Of a stretch of DNA of 36,277 nucleotides, positions 8,003-17,838 are shown in pieces. Source of the DNA: Stutzerimonas stutzeri (GTDB lineage: Bacteria; Pseudomonadota; Gammaproteobacteria; Pseudomonadales; Pseudomonadaceae); NCBI RefSeq assembly GCF_024448935.1, contig NZ_JAMOIE010000050.1:1-36277 (forward strand). Direction: 5' to 3'. The notes under the pieces are model-generated. The model searched no databases. It saw nothing but the letters and a program-made list of their open reading frames with translations, and had not been told where the DNA came from. The stretch's first letter is position 1, and every line of letters begins with the position of its first letter. A program made the position numbers and the translations under genes.

Positions 8003-8431
8003 ATGAAGACTTTTACTGCTAAACCGGAAACCGTCAAGCGCGACTGGTTCGTCGTCGACGCTGCCGGCCAGACCCTGGGTCGTCTGGCAACCGAAATCGC
8101 TAGCCGCCTGCGTGGCAAGCACAAGGCGGAATATACCCCTCACGTCGATACCGGTGATTACATCGTCGTTATCAATGCCGAGCAAGTGCGTGTGACCGGT
8201 GCGAAAACCACCGACAAGATGTACTACTCTCACTCCGGTTTCCCGGGTGGCATCAAGTCGATCAACTTCGAGAAGCTGATCGCCAAGGCGCCAGAGCGTG
8301 TGATCGAGACCGCGGTCAAGGGCATGCTGCCCAAGAACCCGCTGGGTCGCGACATGTACCGTAAGCTGAAGGTGTACAAGGGTGCCAATCATCCGCATAC
8401 CGCTCAGCAGCCCCAAGAACTGAAGATTTAA
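8003..8431 (+). CDS. rplM: 50S ribosomal protein L13
   Basis: Early-assembling protein of the large subunit that binds 23S rRNA; 142 residues, exactly the usual length. The N-terminus [20 protein letters not shown], the [16 protein letters not shown] stretch and the signature [18 protein letters not shown] are diagnostic. It forms an operon with rpsI, 14 bases downstream, as in nearly all proteobacteria. GAGG at 7990-7993 is the ribosome-binding site and is partly held in a hairpin. Confidence 0.99.
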   Translation: MKTFTAKPETVKRDWFVVDAAGQTLGRLATEIASRLRGKHKAEYTPHVDTGDYIVVINAEQVRVTGAKTTDKMYYSHSGFPGGIKSINFEKLIAKAPERVIETAVKGMLPKNPLGRDMYRKLKVYKGANHPHTAQQPQELKI

Positions 8432-8445
8432 CGGAATAGTTCATT

Positions 8446-8838
8446 ATGTCGGCGACTCAAAACTACGGCACTGGCCGTCGCAAGACTGCAACCGCACGCG
8501 TGTTCCTGCGTCCGGGTACTGGCAAGATCTCCATCAACAATCGCGAGCTGGACAACTTCTTCGGGCGTGAAACCGCTCGCATGGTGGTTCGTCAGCCTTT
8601 GGAACTGACCGAGACCGTCGAAAAGTTCGACATCTACGTGACTGTTCTCGGCGGTGGTGTGAGTGGTCAGGCCGGTGCGATCCGTCACGGTATCACCCGT
8701 GCCTTGATGGAATACGACGAGACCCTGCGTCCTGCTCTGCGCAAGGCTGGCTTCGTCACGCGTGATGCGCGCGAAGTCGAACGCAAGAAGGTCGGTCTGC
8801 GCAAGGCGCGCAAGCGTCCGCAGTACTCGAAGCGCTAA
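8446..8838 (+). CDS. rpsI: 30S ribosomal protein S9
   Basis: Small-subunit head protein whose C-terminal tail reaches the P-site tRNA; 130 residues. The start [20 protein letters not shown], the [17 protein letters not shown] core and the basic tail ending [12 protein letters not shown] are all canonical. It is the second gene of the rplM operon, followed by a strong terminator. The Shine-Dalgarno is weak (ACGGAA), so coupling to rplM translation is likely. Confidence 0.99.
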   Translation: MSATQNYGTGRRKTATARVFLRPGTGKISINNRELDNFFGRETARMVVRQPLELTETVEKFDIYVTVLGGGVSGQAGAIRHGITRALMEYDETLRPALRKAGFVTRDAREVERKKVGLRKARKRPQYSKR

Positions 8839-8853
8839 TCCCGCTTCACGAAG

Positions 8854-8888
8854 AACGCCCAGCTTTATTCGAAGCTGGGCGTTTTTTT
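8854..8888 (+). terminator. Rho-independent terminator after rpsI
   Basis: A perfect 12-base-pair stem (8854-8865 with 8872-8883), six-base loop, and a run of T residues to 8888. It lies 15 bases after the rpsI stop. Confidence 0.93.
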
Positions 8889-8977
8889 ATGGGCGGTTTT
8901 TCTCCATGCGACAGCATGCCGCGGTGTGGAACTCCCGGTTTTCGCGGCTTCGAGCCAGGTTGTATCCGGTTATTACC

Positions 8978-9006
8978 TTGTCATGCGAGGGCCTTTTCTT
9001 TACCAT
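8978..9006 (+). promoter_or_regulatory. Candidate promoter of petABC
   Basis: TTGTCA (8978-8983) and TACCAT (9001-9006), 17 bases apart, lie 83 bases before petA in an AT-richer gap that follows the rpsI terminator. A moderate match only; T-rich stretches at 8991-9035 offer alternatives. Confidence 0.4.
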
Positions 9007-9089
9007 TTGGCGAATTTTTTCGCGGCTGTTTTTACCTAGTAGACGCCTGCTTTCGGTGGGCCATAAGAAAACTGATGGGAGACGACTGA

Positions 9090-9683
9090 ATGAGCAATGA
9101 CGGCGTGAATGCTGGCCGGCGTCGCTTCCTCGTAGCCGCTACTTCGGTAGTGGGTGCGGCAGGAGCGGTGGGTGCCGCGGTCCCGTTCGTGGGATCGTGG
9201 TTCCCGAGTGCCAAGGCCAAGGCAGCCGGTGCACCGGTTAAGGTAAATATCAGCAAGATCGAGCCAGGCCAGCAGATGGTCGCCGAATGGCGCGGTCAGC
9301 CGGTGTTCATCGTGCGTCGTACCGAGGAGGCGCTGGCCAATCTGGACAAGCTCACCGATACGGTTGCCGACCCGAAGTCCGAGGCGTCCGAGCAGCCTGC
9401 CTATGTCGACCCGACGGTTCGCTCGATCAAGCCGCAAGTGCTCATTGTGGTCGGACTGTGCACACATCTTGGTTGTTCCCCATCCTTCCGTCCGGAAGTG
9501 GCTGCGCCTGATCTGGGTGCCGATTGGCTCGGCGGCTATTTCTGTCCGTGCCACGGATCGAAGTATGATTTGGCTGGCCGCGTCTACAAGGGCCAGCCTG
9601 CGCCCTTGAACCTGCCGGTTCCCCCGCACACCTACGAGACGGACGCCATCGTCGTCATCGGCGTGGATCAGGAGAGCGCATGA
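9090..9683 (+). CDS. petA: Ubiquinol-cytochrome c reductase Rieske iron-sulfur subunit
   Basis: Periplasm-facing, membrane-anchored [2Fe-2S] subunit of cytochrome bc1 that takes the first electron from ubiquinol. 197 residues. The N-terminus has a twin-arginine motif, GRRRFLVAA, followed by the hydrophobic anchor, as expected for Tat-dependent Rieske proteins. Cluster ligands are C124 and H126 in CTHLGC and C152 and H155 in CPCHGS; C129 and C154 form the structural disulfide. GGGAG lies a dozen bases before the start. The stop overlaps the start region of petB. Confidence 0.98.
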   Translation: MSNDGVNAGRRRFLVAATSVVGAAGAVGAAVPFVGSWFPSAKAKAAGAPVKVNISKIEPGQQMVAEWRGQPVFIVRRTEEALANLDKLTDTVADPKSEASEQPAYVDPTVRSIKPQVLIVVGLCTHLGCSPSFRPEVAAPDLGADWLGGYFCPCHGSKYDLAGRVYKGQPAPLNLPVPPHTYETDAIVVIGVDQESA

Positions 9684-10894
9684 TGAGCAAGTTCATGGAA
9701 TGGGTCGATGCGCGCTTCCCCGCGACCAAGATGTGGGAAGACCATCTGAGCAAGTACTACGCGCCGAAGAACTTCAACGTCCTGTATTTCTTTGGGTCTC
9801 TCGCCTTGCTGGTTCTGGTCAATCAGATTCTCACCGGAATCTGGCTGACGATGAGCTTCGAGCCGTCTGCAGAAGGTGCGTTCGCTTCCGTCGAATACAT
9901 CATGCGCGACGTCGAATACGGCTGGATTCTGCGCTACCTGCACTCGACGGGCGCGTCGGCATTCTTCGTCGTGGTCTATCTGCACATGTTCCGCGGCATC
10001 CTCTACGGCTCCTACCAGAAGCCGCGTGAGCTGGTGTGGATCTTCGGCATGATGATCTACCTGGCGTTGATGGCCGAGGCCTTCATGGGCTACCTGCTGC
10101 CGTGGGGGCAGATGTCCTACTGGGGCGCCCAGGTGATCATCTCGCTGTTCGGGGCCATCCCGGTCATCGGCGGCGATCTGACCCAGTGGATCCGCGGTGA
10201 CTACCTGATCTCCGGCATCACCCTGAACCGCTTCTTCGCGTTGCATGTCATCGCCTTGCCGATCGTGATCCTCGGGCTGGTCGTGCTGCACATCCTGGCG
10301 TTGCACGAAGTGGGGTCGAACAACCCGATGGGTGTGGATATCAAGAAGAGCAAGGACGAGGCGGGCGTGCCGCTCGATGGTATTCCGTTTCATCCGTACT
10401 ACACGGTGAAGGATATCGTCGGTGTGGTGGTGTTCCTGTTCGTGTTCTGCGCCATCGTGTTCTTCTTCCCGGAGATGGGCGGTTATTTCCTCGAGAAGCC
10501 GAACTTTGAAGTGGCGAATGCCTTCAAGACGCCTGCGCACATTGCACCGGTCTGGTACTTCACGCCGTTCTACGCGATTCTGCGAGCGGTCCCGGACAAG
10601 CTGCTCGGCGTAATCGCCATGGGCGCTGCCATTGCTGTGCTGTTCGTGCTGCCGTGGCTGGACCGCAGCCCGGTCAAGTCCATGAAGTACAAAGGCTGGA
10701 TGAGCAAGATCACGCTACTGGCGTTCTGCATCTCCTTCATCATTCTCGGCGTGCTTGGCGTGCTGGCTCCGACGCCTGAGCGCACACTGCTCGCACGGAT
10801 CTGCACGGCCGTCTACTTCGGCTACTTCATCCTGATGCCGTTCTACACCAAGCTCGAGAAGACCAAAGTAGTTCCGCAAAGGGTGGCTGGCTGA
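9683..10894 (+). CDS. petB: Cytochrome b subunit of the bc1 complex
   Basis: Membrane di-heme subunit carrying the Qo and Qi quinone sites; 403 residues and at least eight membrane helices. Heme ligands are H87 and H101 in helix B and H188 and H203 in helix D. The Qo-site motif is PVWY (289-292), where mitochondria have PEWY. Two ATGs lie in tandem (9680 and 9683); GGAG at 9671-9674 is better spaced for the second, which gives MSKFMEWVDARFPATKMWED, matching Pseudomonas homologues. Translation is coupled to petA and petC on either side. Confidence 0.97.
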   Translation: MSKFMEWVDARFPATKMWEDHLSKYYAPKNFNVLYFFGSLALLVLVNQILTGIWLTMSFEPSAEGAFASVEYIMRDVEYGWILRYLHSTGASAFFVVVYLHMFRGILYGSYQKPRELVWIFGMMIYLALMAEAFMGYLLPWGQMSYWGAQVIISLFGAIPVIGGDLTQWIRGDYLISGITLNRFFALHVIALPIVILGLVVLHILALHEVGSNNPMGVDIKKSKDEAGVPLDGIPFHPYYTVKDIVGVVVFLFVFCAIVFFFPEMGGYFLEKPNFEVANAFKTPAHIAPVWYFTPFYAILRAVPDKLLGVIAMGAAIAVLFVLPWLDRSPVKSMKYKGWMSKITLLAFCISFIILGVLGVLAPTPERTLLARICTAVYFGYFILMPFYTKLEKTKVVPQRVAG

Positions 10895-11703
10895 TGAAAA
10901 AGCAATTTGCTGCATTGATTCTTGCACTGGTGCCAGCCTTCGGTTTCGCCGCTGGCGGCGACGTTCACCTGGATGAGGTCGATATTGACCTGACCGATAA
11001 GGTGGCGTTGCAGAGTGGTCTACAGACCTTTACCAACTACTGCATGGGCTGCCACAGCGCGCAGTACCAGCGCTACGAGCGTGTTGCGACAGATCTGGGT
11101 ATCCCGGAGGAAGTCATGCTCGACAACATCGTGTTCACTGACGCCAAGATCGGTGACCACATGAAGATCGGCATGACGCCTGACGATGCAAAGACCTGGT
11201 TTGGGGCGGCCCCGCCGGATTTGACTTTGGTGGCTCGAGTGCGTGGCAACGACTGGCTGTACACCTACCTGCGCAGTTTCTATGAAGACCCTACGCGTCC
11301 GTATGGGGTCAACAATGCGATATTCCCCAATGTGGGCATGCCGCATGTACTGGCGCCATTGCAGGGGCGTCAGGTGTTGCCAAGCAAACTGCCTGAAGGC
11401 GAGTCGGTAGCCTGCAAGCAGGTTCAGGTGGTCGAAGACGGTCGCAAGCAGTTCGATCCCCTGACCGGTACCCCGATCACCCGCGAAGACTGCCATGCCA
11501 TGACAGTTGTGGCTGGCACCGGCGAGCTGACCGAGGCGGAGTATGATGAGAAGATCAAGAACCTGGTGACCTTCCTCGCGTACTCGGCGAATCCGGTCAA
11601 GCTGGAGAGCCAGCGCATCGGTACCTATGTGCTGTTGTTCCTGGCGTTCTTCTTCGTATTCGCCTATCTGCTCAAGCGCGAATACTGGAAAGACGTCCAC
11701 TGA
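10894..11703 (+). CDS. petC: Cytochrome c1 subunit of the bc1 complex
   Basis: Periplasmic c-type heme subunit anchored by a C-terminal helix; it passes electrons from the Rieske protein to soluble cytochromes c. 269 residues. A Sec signal peptide ends near AFGFAAG (about residue 20). Heme attachment is C50-M-G-C53-H54. The sixth ligand is probably the Met in NVGMPHVL. A membrane helix lies near the C-terminus ([19 protein letters not shown]) before a basic cytoplasmic tail. Two further cysteines (ACKQV, EDCHA) may pair in the periplasm. The ATG overlaps the petB TGA by one base, and a terminator follows. Confidence 0.98.
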   Translation: MKKQFAALILALVPAFGFAAGGDVHLDEVDIDLTDKVALQSGLQTFTNYCMGCHSAQYQRYERVATDLGIPEEVMLDNIVFTDAKIGDHMKIGMTPDDAKTWFGAAPPDLTLVARVRGNDWLYTYLRSFYEDPTRPYGVNNAIFPNVGMPHVLAPLQGRQVLPSKLPEGESVACKQVQVVEDGRKQFDPLTGTPITREDCHAMTVVAGTGELTEAEYDEKIKNLVTFLAYSANPVKLESQRIGTYVLLFLAFFFVFAYLLKREYWKDVH

Positions 11704-11727
11704 TCTTTCGCTGGTTTGCAGTACCCT

Positions 11728-11757
11728 GCGCGCGCCCTCATGGGCGCGCGCCTTTTT
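11728..11757 (+). terminator. Rho-independent terminator after petC
   Basis: A perfect ten-base-pair GC stem (11728-11737 with 11742-11751), four-base loop TCAT, then CTTTTT. Only 34 bases separate it from the sspA start, so sspA is read through or has a promoter upstream of or within petC. Confidence 0.92.
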
Positions 11758-11791
11758 CTGCCGTTCCATAATTTCAATGAGGAGGGACCCT

Positions 11792-12409
11792 ATGGCCACT
11801 ACCAATCGGTTGGCCTGCTATTCCGATCCCGCCGATCATTATTCGCATCGAGTGCGTTATGTGCTTGCTGAAAAGGGCGTCAGTGTCGAAATAATCGACG
11901 TTGATTCGGCGCACTGTCCGGTCAGGCTGACCGAACTGAATCCGTACGCCAGCGTACCGACGCTAGTGGATCGTGATTTAGCGCTATATGAGCCGAGTGT
12001 GATCACCGAGTATCTCGAAGAGCGCTATCCGCACCCGCCGCTGCTCCCGGTCTACCCCGTGGCCAGGGCCAATACCCGCCTGCTGGTACATCGGGTGCAG
12101 CGCGACTGGTGCGCGCTGGTGGATCGGATTGGCGATCGTCGCACAGCTGATGCGGCGCGGGTCCAGGCGCGCAAAGAGCTGCGCGAAAGCCTAACGGGCG
12201 TGTCGCCCGTATTTGCCGAAAAACCTTTCTTCATGAGTGATGAGATCAGCCTGGTTGACTGCTGCCTGTTGCCTATCCTGTGGCGTTTACCCAAACTTGG
12301 AATCGACTTGCCGCGAGCGGCGAAACCGCTGCTCGACTACATGGAGATCAACTTTGCTCGGGAGGCCTTCCAGGTCAGTCTATCCGCCGTTGAGCGTGGC
12401 ATGCGTTAA
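11792..12409 (+). CDS. sspA: Stringent starvation protein A
   Basis: Glutathione-S-transferase-fold protein without known transferase activity that binds RNA polymerase and acts in stationary-phase and virulence gene control. 205 residues. The N-terminal thioredoxin-like part has [21 protein letters not shown] and the NPYASVPTL cis-proline loop; the C-terminal helical part contains [20 protein letters not shown] (11780-11785) fixes the start; the frame stays open upstream but without homology. sspB follows after 11 bases, as in E. coli and Pseudomonas. Confidence 0.95.
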   Translation: MATTNRLACYSDPADHYSHRVRYVLAEKGVSVEIIDVDSAHCPVRLTELNPYASVPTLVDRDLALYEPSVITEYLEERYPHPPLLPVYPVARANTRLLVHRVQRDWCALVDRIGDRRTADAARVQARKELRESLTGVSPVFAEKPFFMSDEISLVDCCLLPILWRLPKLGIDLPRAAKPLLDYMEINFAREAFQVSLSAVERGMR

Positions 12410-12420
12410 GAGGGCTGTAT

Positions 12421-12831
12421 ATGACATCGAGTCGACCTTATCTGGTACGGGCGTTGTACGAGTGGATCGTCGATAACGACTGCACGCCGCATCTGCTGGT
12501 CAACGCCGATCACCCGGGGGTTCAGGTGCCTGACGGCTTTGCCAGTGATGGCCAGATCGTCTTGAACGTGGCGCCGAGTGCGGTACGTCAATTGAAGATG
12601 GATAACCAGGCGATCAGCTTCGAAGGGCGCTTCGGTGGCGTGCCGCATAGCCTGCACGTCCCGTCTCCGGCGATCATGGCGATATACGCGCGGGAAAATG
12701 GGCAGGGAATGGTCTTCGAGACCGAACCCACCCCACCTGACGACACTACGCCTGCTGGCGATTCGCCAGATTCAGGCGCGTCACCGCGCCCGGCTTCCGC
12801 AGGGCGTCCCAGTCTGAAAGTCGTTAAATAG
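12421..12831 (+). CDS. sspB: ClpXP adaptor SspB
   Basis: Adaptor that delivers ssrA-tagged peptides to ClpXP; 136 residues. The N-terminal domain has the family sequence RPYLVRALYEWIVDN...TPHLLV and the groove region IVLNVAPSAVRQL. The middle of the tail is proline-, acid- and serine-rich and disordered-looking. The C-terminus RPSLKVVK matches the ClpX-docking tail (xB motif, LRVVK in E. coli). GAGGG precedes the ATG, and the gene is in operon with sspA. Confidence 0.95.
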   Translation: MTSSRPYLVRALYEWIVDNDCTPHLLVNADHPGVQVPDGFASDGQIVLNVAPSAVRQLKMDNQAISFEGRFGGVPHSLHVPSPAIMAIYARENGQGMVFETEPTPPDDTTPAGDSPDSGASPRPASAGRPSLKVVK

Positions 12832-12844
12832 CAGAGAAAGCCGG

Positions 12845-12970
12845 AAAAAAGCGCTTGAGGCTGGAAGGCTGGACGAAAAGCAGACCTGAATCAGTCGGTG
12901 GATAATAAAGCGACATCCCCTACGCTTGGCCTCCAGCCTCCAGCCTCCAGCCTCCAGCCTCCAGCCCTTT

Positions 12971-12972
<2 letters not shown>
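12845..12972. terminator. Possible bidirectional terminator between sspB and dolP
   Basis: GAGGCTGGAAGGCTGG (12857-12872) is nearly complementary to the CTCCAGC repeats at 12931-12965, giving a long imperfect stem with a loop of about 58 bases. On the plus strand it is followed by TTTTT (12968-12972, overlapping the dolP stop codon); on the minus strand by TTTTTT (complement of 12845-12850). The long loop lowers confidence. Confidence 0.45.
12931..12965 (+). repeat. Five tandem copies of CTCCAGC
   Basis: Perfect 7-base unit repeated five times between the convergent genes sspB and dolP, ending six bases before the dolP stop codon. Copy number may vary between strains by replication slippage. 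Confidence 0.9.
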
Positions 12973-14214
<1,242 letters not shown>

Positions 14215-14248
14215 TCACGAGCTGCTGCGAAACCCGCATGGCGCGTTT

Positions 14249-14617
14249 TTAGCTATCGAAGGCATTTCGAATCCAGCTGGGCTTCGCTCCGCGCTCGGTC
14301 GAGTCTATGGCAACGACATCGAAGCGACAGGGATGCTTTGCCCAGCGACTCTCTTTGAGGAGGAACAGCTGGGCCGCCTTGGTCAGCTTCTGCTGTTTGC
14401 GCAGGTCCACGCTCTCGAGTGCGCCGCCCCATGCGGCATGACGCCTGTACCGAACCTCGACGAATACTACTGTATCGCCATCGAGCATGACCAGATCAAG
14501 CTCGCCACTCCGGCAGCTCCAGTTGCGGCAGAGCAGGCGCAGCCCGTGCGCCTGGAGGTGCTGCAGTGAAAAATCTTCGGCGCGCTTGCCGCTGAGCTGT
14601 TTGCTGGTCGCTATCAA
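14249..14617 (-). CDS. yraN: YraN/UPF0102 nuclease-fold protein
   Basis: Small cytoplasmic protein of the UPF0102 family with a restriction-endonuclease-like fold; its role is unknown. The chain shows GKRAEDFSLQHLQ, then the family core GELDLVMLDGDTVVFVEVRYRR (D, E-x-R arrangement of a PD-(D/E)xK site). I chose TTG at 14617, which overlaps the lpoA stop (TTGA) and gives 122 residues, close to relatives. An ATG at 14668 would give 139 residues and a 55-base overlap with lpoA but has no Shine-Dalgarno. The order lpoA-yraN is conserved in E. coli. Confidence 0.88.
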   Translation of the reverse strand: MIATSKQLSGKRAEDFSLQHLQAHGLRLLCRNWSCRSGELDLVMLDGDTVVFVEVRYRRHAAWGGALESVDLRKQQKLTKAAQLFLLKESRWAKHPCRFDVVAIDSTERGAKPSWIRNAFDS

Positions 14618-16389
14618 TCTGGAATGTCCGGGAGTGGTTGGACTTCCCCGTCGCGGAATTCGGCCCATGGCAAGCGCCGTTCGATCCGCTGCTGCGGCGT
14701 CAGGCTGAGCGTTCCCGAAAAGCCATCAATCCGTGTGTCAGGTAGCGCAACAAGCTGATTCAGGCGCGGCGCCAGCTGGTAGGCATCGGCGCCCATGGCA
14801 TAGAGCCGGCCGAGGCTGCCCCGGGCTTGCGGCCACTTGCGCTCGATCTCCTGGCGCAGGGGCAATTGCGGGTCAAGCAGCCAGGGGGTTTCGGTAAAGC
14901 GAATGCCTTCGAGATCCAGGTATTGCGTGCGGTTATCCGTGGCGGCATGAAGGTGCGAAGTCGCATAGACGGGGAGGTCACCGGCGTACTGGAAAATCAG
15001 GGTGGGTTTGACTTGTTGCGCCTGTTGCGGCGTGGCGGCAAGAAAAAGGAAATCAATATCCTGGCGACGCGTGGGCGGCGACTCATCACTGCCTCCGTTG
15101 CTGCGTATCTGCAGCATGTCCGCTATCTGGTTTGCCAGTTCGATGGGTTCGGCCAGGGGTTCCGCGGCAACCACTGTGCCGCCCAGCATTTGCCATTCCT
15201 GGCGGAAGGCTTCAAATACCCGGTTGCCCCAATCGCCGCGAGGCGTCAGAGCCACTGCGCGGCGGTGCCCATCGGCCCAGGCGCGGCGCGCGACTTCGCG
15301 CGCTTCGTCTTCTGCCGCCAGCCCGAACTGGAACAGTTGCGGCGGTACCTGTTGGTTCGCATCGCTGTAGTTCAGGGCGAGGGTCATAATGGGCAGTTGT
15401 TCGCGGTTGGCCAGTTGGCGGACCATATCCTTTTCCAGTGGGCCGATCACCAACTCAACACCCGAGGCAGACGCTTGCCGGTAAAAATCGTCGAGAGAGG
15501 ACAGGCGGGTGCTGTCGAACAGTTCGATTTTCAGGTCCTGGGGCCCTGCCAGATGGGCTGCCAGAAATCCGTCGCGCAAGGCGCGTGCAACGCTGGCCAA
15601 CGGCCCCTCCATCGGCAGCAGCAGCGCGACGTGCGACAAGGGTTTGTCTGCCAACTGGCTGAGCTTCAGTAACGGATCGGGCAGGCGCCGTGCGGCTGGG
15701 TGATTGGGGTTTTGCTGCTGCCAGGCCTCGATGGCGCGTTTTTGCTGGTCGAGTGTGCCAGCCTGTTTGACCGCGATGGCCAGCGATATCCAGCCTGCGA
15801 GGTCGGTGTCGGCGGTTTGGTACAGTTGCTCCGGGGCGAGATTCGAGACCAGCGACCAGATCGTCTGGTGATTTTGCTCAGCCGCTTCACCGCTGAGCAG
15901 GGGCGCGATGAAGGTGCGCTCGCGCGCTGCGTCAAACGGCTGATTGTTTGCTTCGAAGGCCTTGGCGCGAGCCAGTTGGGTGCGAAGTTGCTGCTCGACA
16001 GGGAGTTCTGCGAGACGTTCGAAGGCTGGATGCCGTAAGGCCTGGAGCGCGCTTTGGGGCTTTCCTGCGGCCAGGGCCAGCTCCGCTTCCAGCGTTTTGG
16101 CGAACATCTGCTGGGCTGGCATCAACTGATCAATGGCGACTTGTTCCAGTATCTGTCGCGCCTGGGGCAGGTTGTCTTGCCGAATGCTCTGGTCGGCTGC
16201 TGACAGCCGCAGCAACGCAGCCTTGTCCGGGCTGCTGGCATCGGCATCTTTCAGCAGTTGCTGCGTCGATGCCTGTGGGGTGCGAGGCAGTTCGCCGAGG
16301 GTGGAGGATGGCGAGCTGGCGCAGGCTGACAGCAAGGCGGCAATGCATAAAATGCATAAGAAGATTAGCGGGCGAAAGCGGGCCGTCAT
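14614..16389 (-). CDS. lpoA: Penicillin-binding protein activator lipoprotein LpoA
   Basis: Outer-membrane lipoprotein that stimulates the class A synthase PBP1A in E. coli; 591 residues. The signal peptide ends in the lipobox LSAC with C23 lipidated. An N-terminal TPR-like helical region (about 30-250) precedes a periplasmic-binding-protein-like domain (about 255-590), beginning HVALLLPMEGPLASVARALRDG. It is the first gene of the minus-strand operon and is divergent from rsmI, 122 bases away, as E. coli yraM is from yraL. Confidence 0.93.
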   Translation of the reverse strand: MTARFRPLIFLCILCIAALLSACASSPSSTLGELPRTPQASTQQLLKDADASSPDKAALLRLSAADQSIRQDNLPQARQILEQVAIDQLMPAQQMFAKTLEAELALAAGKPQSALQALRHPAFERLAELPVEQQLRTQLARAKAFEANNQPFDAARERTFIAPLLSGEAAEQNHQTIWSLVSNLAPEQLYQTADTDLAGWISLAIAVKQAGTLDQQKRAIEAWQQQNPNHPAARRLPDPLLKLSQLADKPLSHVALLLPMEGPLASVARALRDGFLAAHLAGPQDLKIELFDSTRLSSLDDFYRQASASGVELVIGPLEKDMVRQLANREQLPIMTLALNYSDANQQVPPQLFQFGLAAEDEAREVARRAWADGHRRAVALTPRGDWGNRVFEAFRQEWQMLGGTVVAAEPLAEPIELANQIADMLQIRSNGGSDESPPTRRQDIDFLFLAATPQQAQQVKPTLIFQYAGDLPVYATSHLHAATDNRTQYLDLEGIRFTETPWLLDPQLPLRQEIERKWPQARGSLGRLYAMGADAYQLAPRLNQLVALPDTRIDGFSGTLSLTPQQRIERRLPWAEFRDGEVQPLPDIPD

Positions 16390-16511
16390 GGGTTCATTCC
16401 TGAAAAGGCGCTGGCGGGTGTCGATGGATTGTACCCAAGCGTTGGCGGGGTCGCGATGTTGCGGCCCGTAAACGGGCTACAATGCGCGTTTTAGCGACTG
16501 AGGTACGCCTT

Positions 16512-17386
16512 GTGACTGCACCAGGTGATGTGAATTCCGCGGCGGGAACGCTCTATGTCGTCGCTACACCTATCGGCAATCTCGAAGATATCAGCGCGCG
16601 GGCATTGCGCGTGTTATCCGAGGTCGCGCTGATTGCAGCGGAAGATACCCGCCATTCATCTCGCCTGCTGCAGCACTTTGGCATCGCTACACCCTTGGCC
16701 GCCTGTCATGAGCATAACGAGCGAGACGAGGGGGGCGTTTCATTCGGCGGCTGTTGGCTGGCGATGACGTGGCCTTGATCTCCGATGCCGGCACACCCTT
16801 GATATCCGACCCGGGCTACCATCTCGTCAGGCTGTCTCGCGCCGCGGGTATTCGGGTCGTTCCGCTGCCCGGCGCGTGTGCGCTCATTGCCGCGCTCTGC
16901 GCCGCCGGGCTGCCGTGCGATCGTTTCATCTTTGAGGGGTTTCTGCCTGCTAGGCAGGCTGCACGCCTTGCTCGCCTGGAGCATCTTCGGGCCGAGCCGC
17001 GTACCTTGATCTTCTACGAGGCGCCGCATCGTATTCGTGCTGCGCTTGCTGACCTCGAATCTGTGTTCGGTCTCGATCGGCCTGCGGTGTTGGGGCGGGA
17101 GTTGACCAAGGCGTTCGAGACGCTGAAAGGCCTTCCATTGGGGGCATTGCGCGCCTGGGTCGAGTCCGATGCCAATCAGCAGCGCGGCGAGTGCGTAATT
17201 GTTGTGGGGGGCTGGCAAGCACCGAATGAAGACGAGGCGGTCGATGCGGATGCGCGCCGGATTCTGGCTCTGCTGCTGGCTGAGCTGCCGGTCAAGCGAG
17301 CCGCGGCGCTGGCTTCGGAGATTACCGGAGTCAGGAAGAACCTGCTTTATCAGCTGGCCTTGCAAGAAAAGGGTGCAGATCAGTAA
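16512..17386 (+). pseudogene. rsmI: 16S rRNA (cytidine1402-2'-O)-methyltransferase rsmI, frameshifted
   Basis: RsmI methylates C1402 of 16S rRNA in the decoding centre. The N-terminal half ([20 protein letters not shown] to [11 protein letters not shown]) is in one frame and ends at 16776-16778. The rest, from [21 protein letters not shown] to the C-terminus, is in the frame one base back. Adding one G to the six-G run at 16730-16735 restores a 291-residue protein of normal length with no other defect. GTG at 16512 with GAGG at 16500-16503 is the likely start. No codon bias change or further stops are seen, so the lesion is recent, a sequencing error, or bypassed by ribosomal slippage. A palindrome at 16464-16477 and a -10-like TACAAT at 16478-16483 precede it. 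Confidence 0.88.
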
Positions 17387-17441
17387 GCGCGCCGGGTGGC
17401 CTGTTCTAGCGCTGCCGGTGCCAAGGCTGCCGACTATCAGC

Positions 17442-17470
17442 TTGCGGGCGTCGACGTAGACAAGTACCCT
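17442..17470 (+). promoter_or_regulatory. Promoter of rnpB
   Basis: TTGCGG (17442-17447) and TACCCT (17465-17470) with a 17-base spacer end eight bases before the first base of the RNase P P1 helix, which fits the expected transcription start well. Confidence 0.6.
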
Positions 17471-17477
17471 GACCACC

Positions 17478-17838
17478 GGAGAGTCGATCGGACAGTCGCT
17501 GTCTCTTTTTGTTCTCAAGAAGGGAGGGAGGAAAGTCCGGGCTCCACAGGGCGAAGTGCCAGGTAACGCCTGGGAGGCGTGAGCCTACGGAAAGTGCCAC
17601 AGAAAATAACCGCCTAAGCGTTTCGGCGCCGGTAAGGGTGAAAAGGTGCGGTAAGAGCGCACCGCGCGGCTGGCAACAGTCCGTGGCTAGGTAAACCCCA
17701 CTTGGAGCAAGACCAAATAGGGATCCATTGGCGTGGCCCGCGCTGGATCCGGGTAGGTCGCTAGAGGCAGTCAGCGATGGCTGTCGTAGAGGAATGACTG
17801 TCCTCGACAGAACCCGGCTTACAGATCGACTCTCCGAC
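17478..17838 (+). ncRNA. rnpB: RNase P RNA, bacterial class A
   Basis: Catalytic RNA that removes tRNA 5' leaders. The ends pair as helix P1: GGAGAGTCGATC (17478-17489) with GATCGACTCTCC (17824-17835). Hallmark conserved stretches are present: GAGGAAAGTCCGGGCTCC near 17527, GGTAAGGGTGAAAAGGTGC near 17630, AGAGCGCACCG, GGCTAGGTAAACCCC near 17683, and AGACCAAATAGG near 17709. The 3' end shows GACAGAACCCGGCTTACAGA. It lies between rsmI and mraZ, the same place as in P. aeruginosa. The exact mature ends are uncertain by a few bases. Confidence 0.97.

Noticed and set aside
12931..12965. The CTCCAGC repeats as a CRISPR array
   Set aside because: The unit is seven bases with no spacers.
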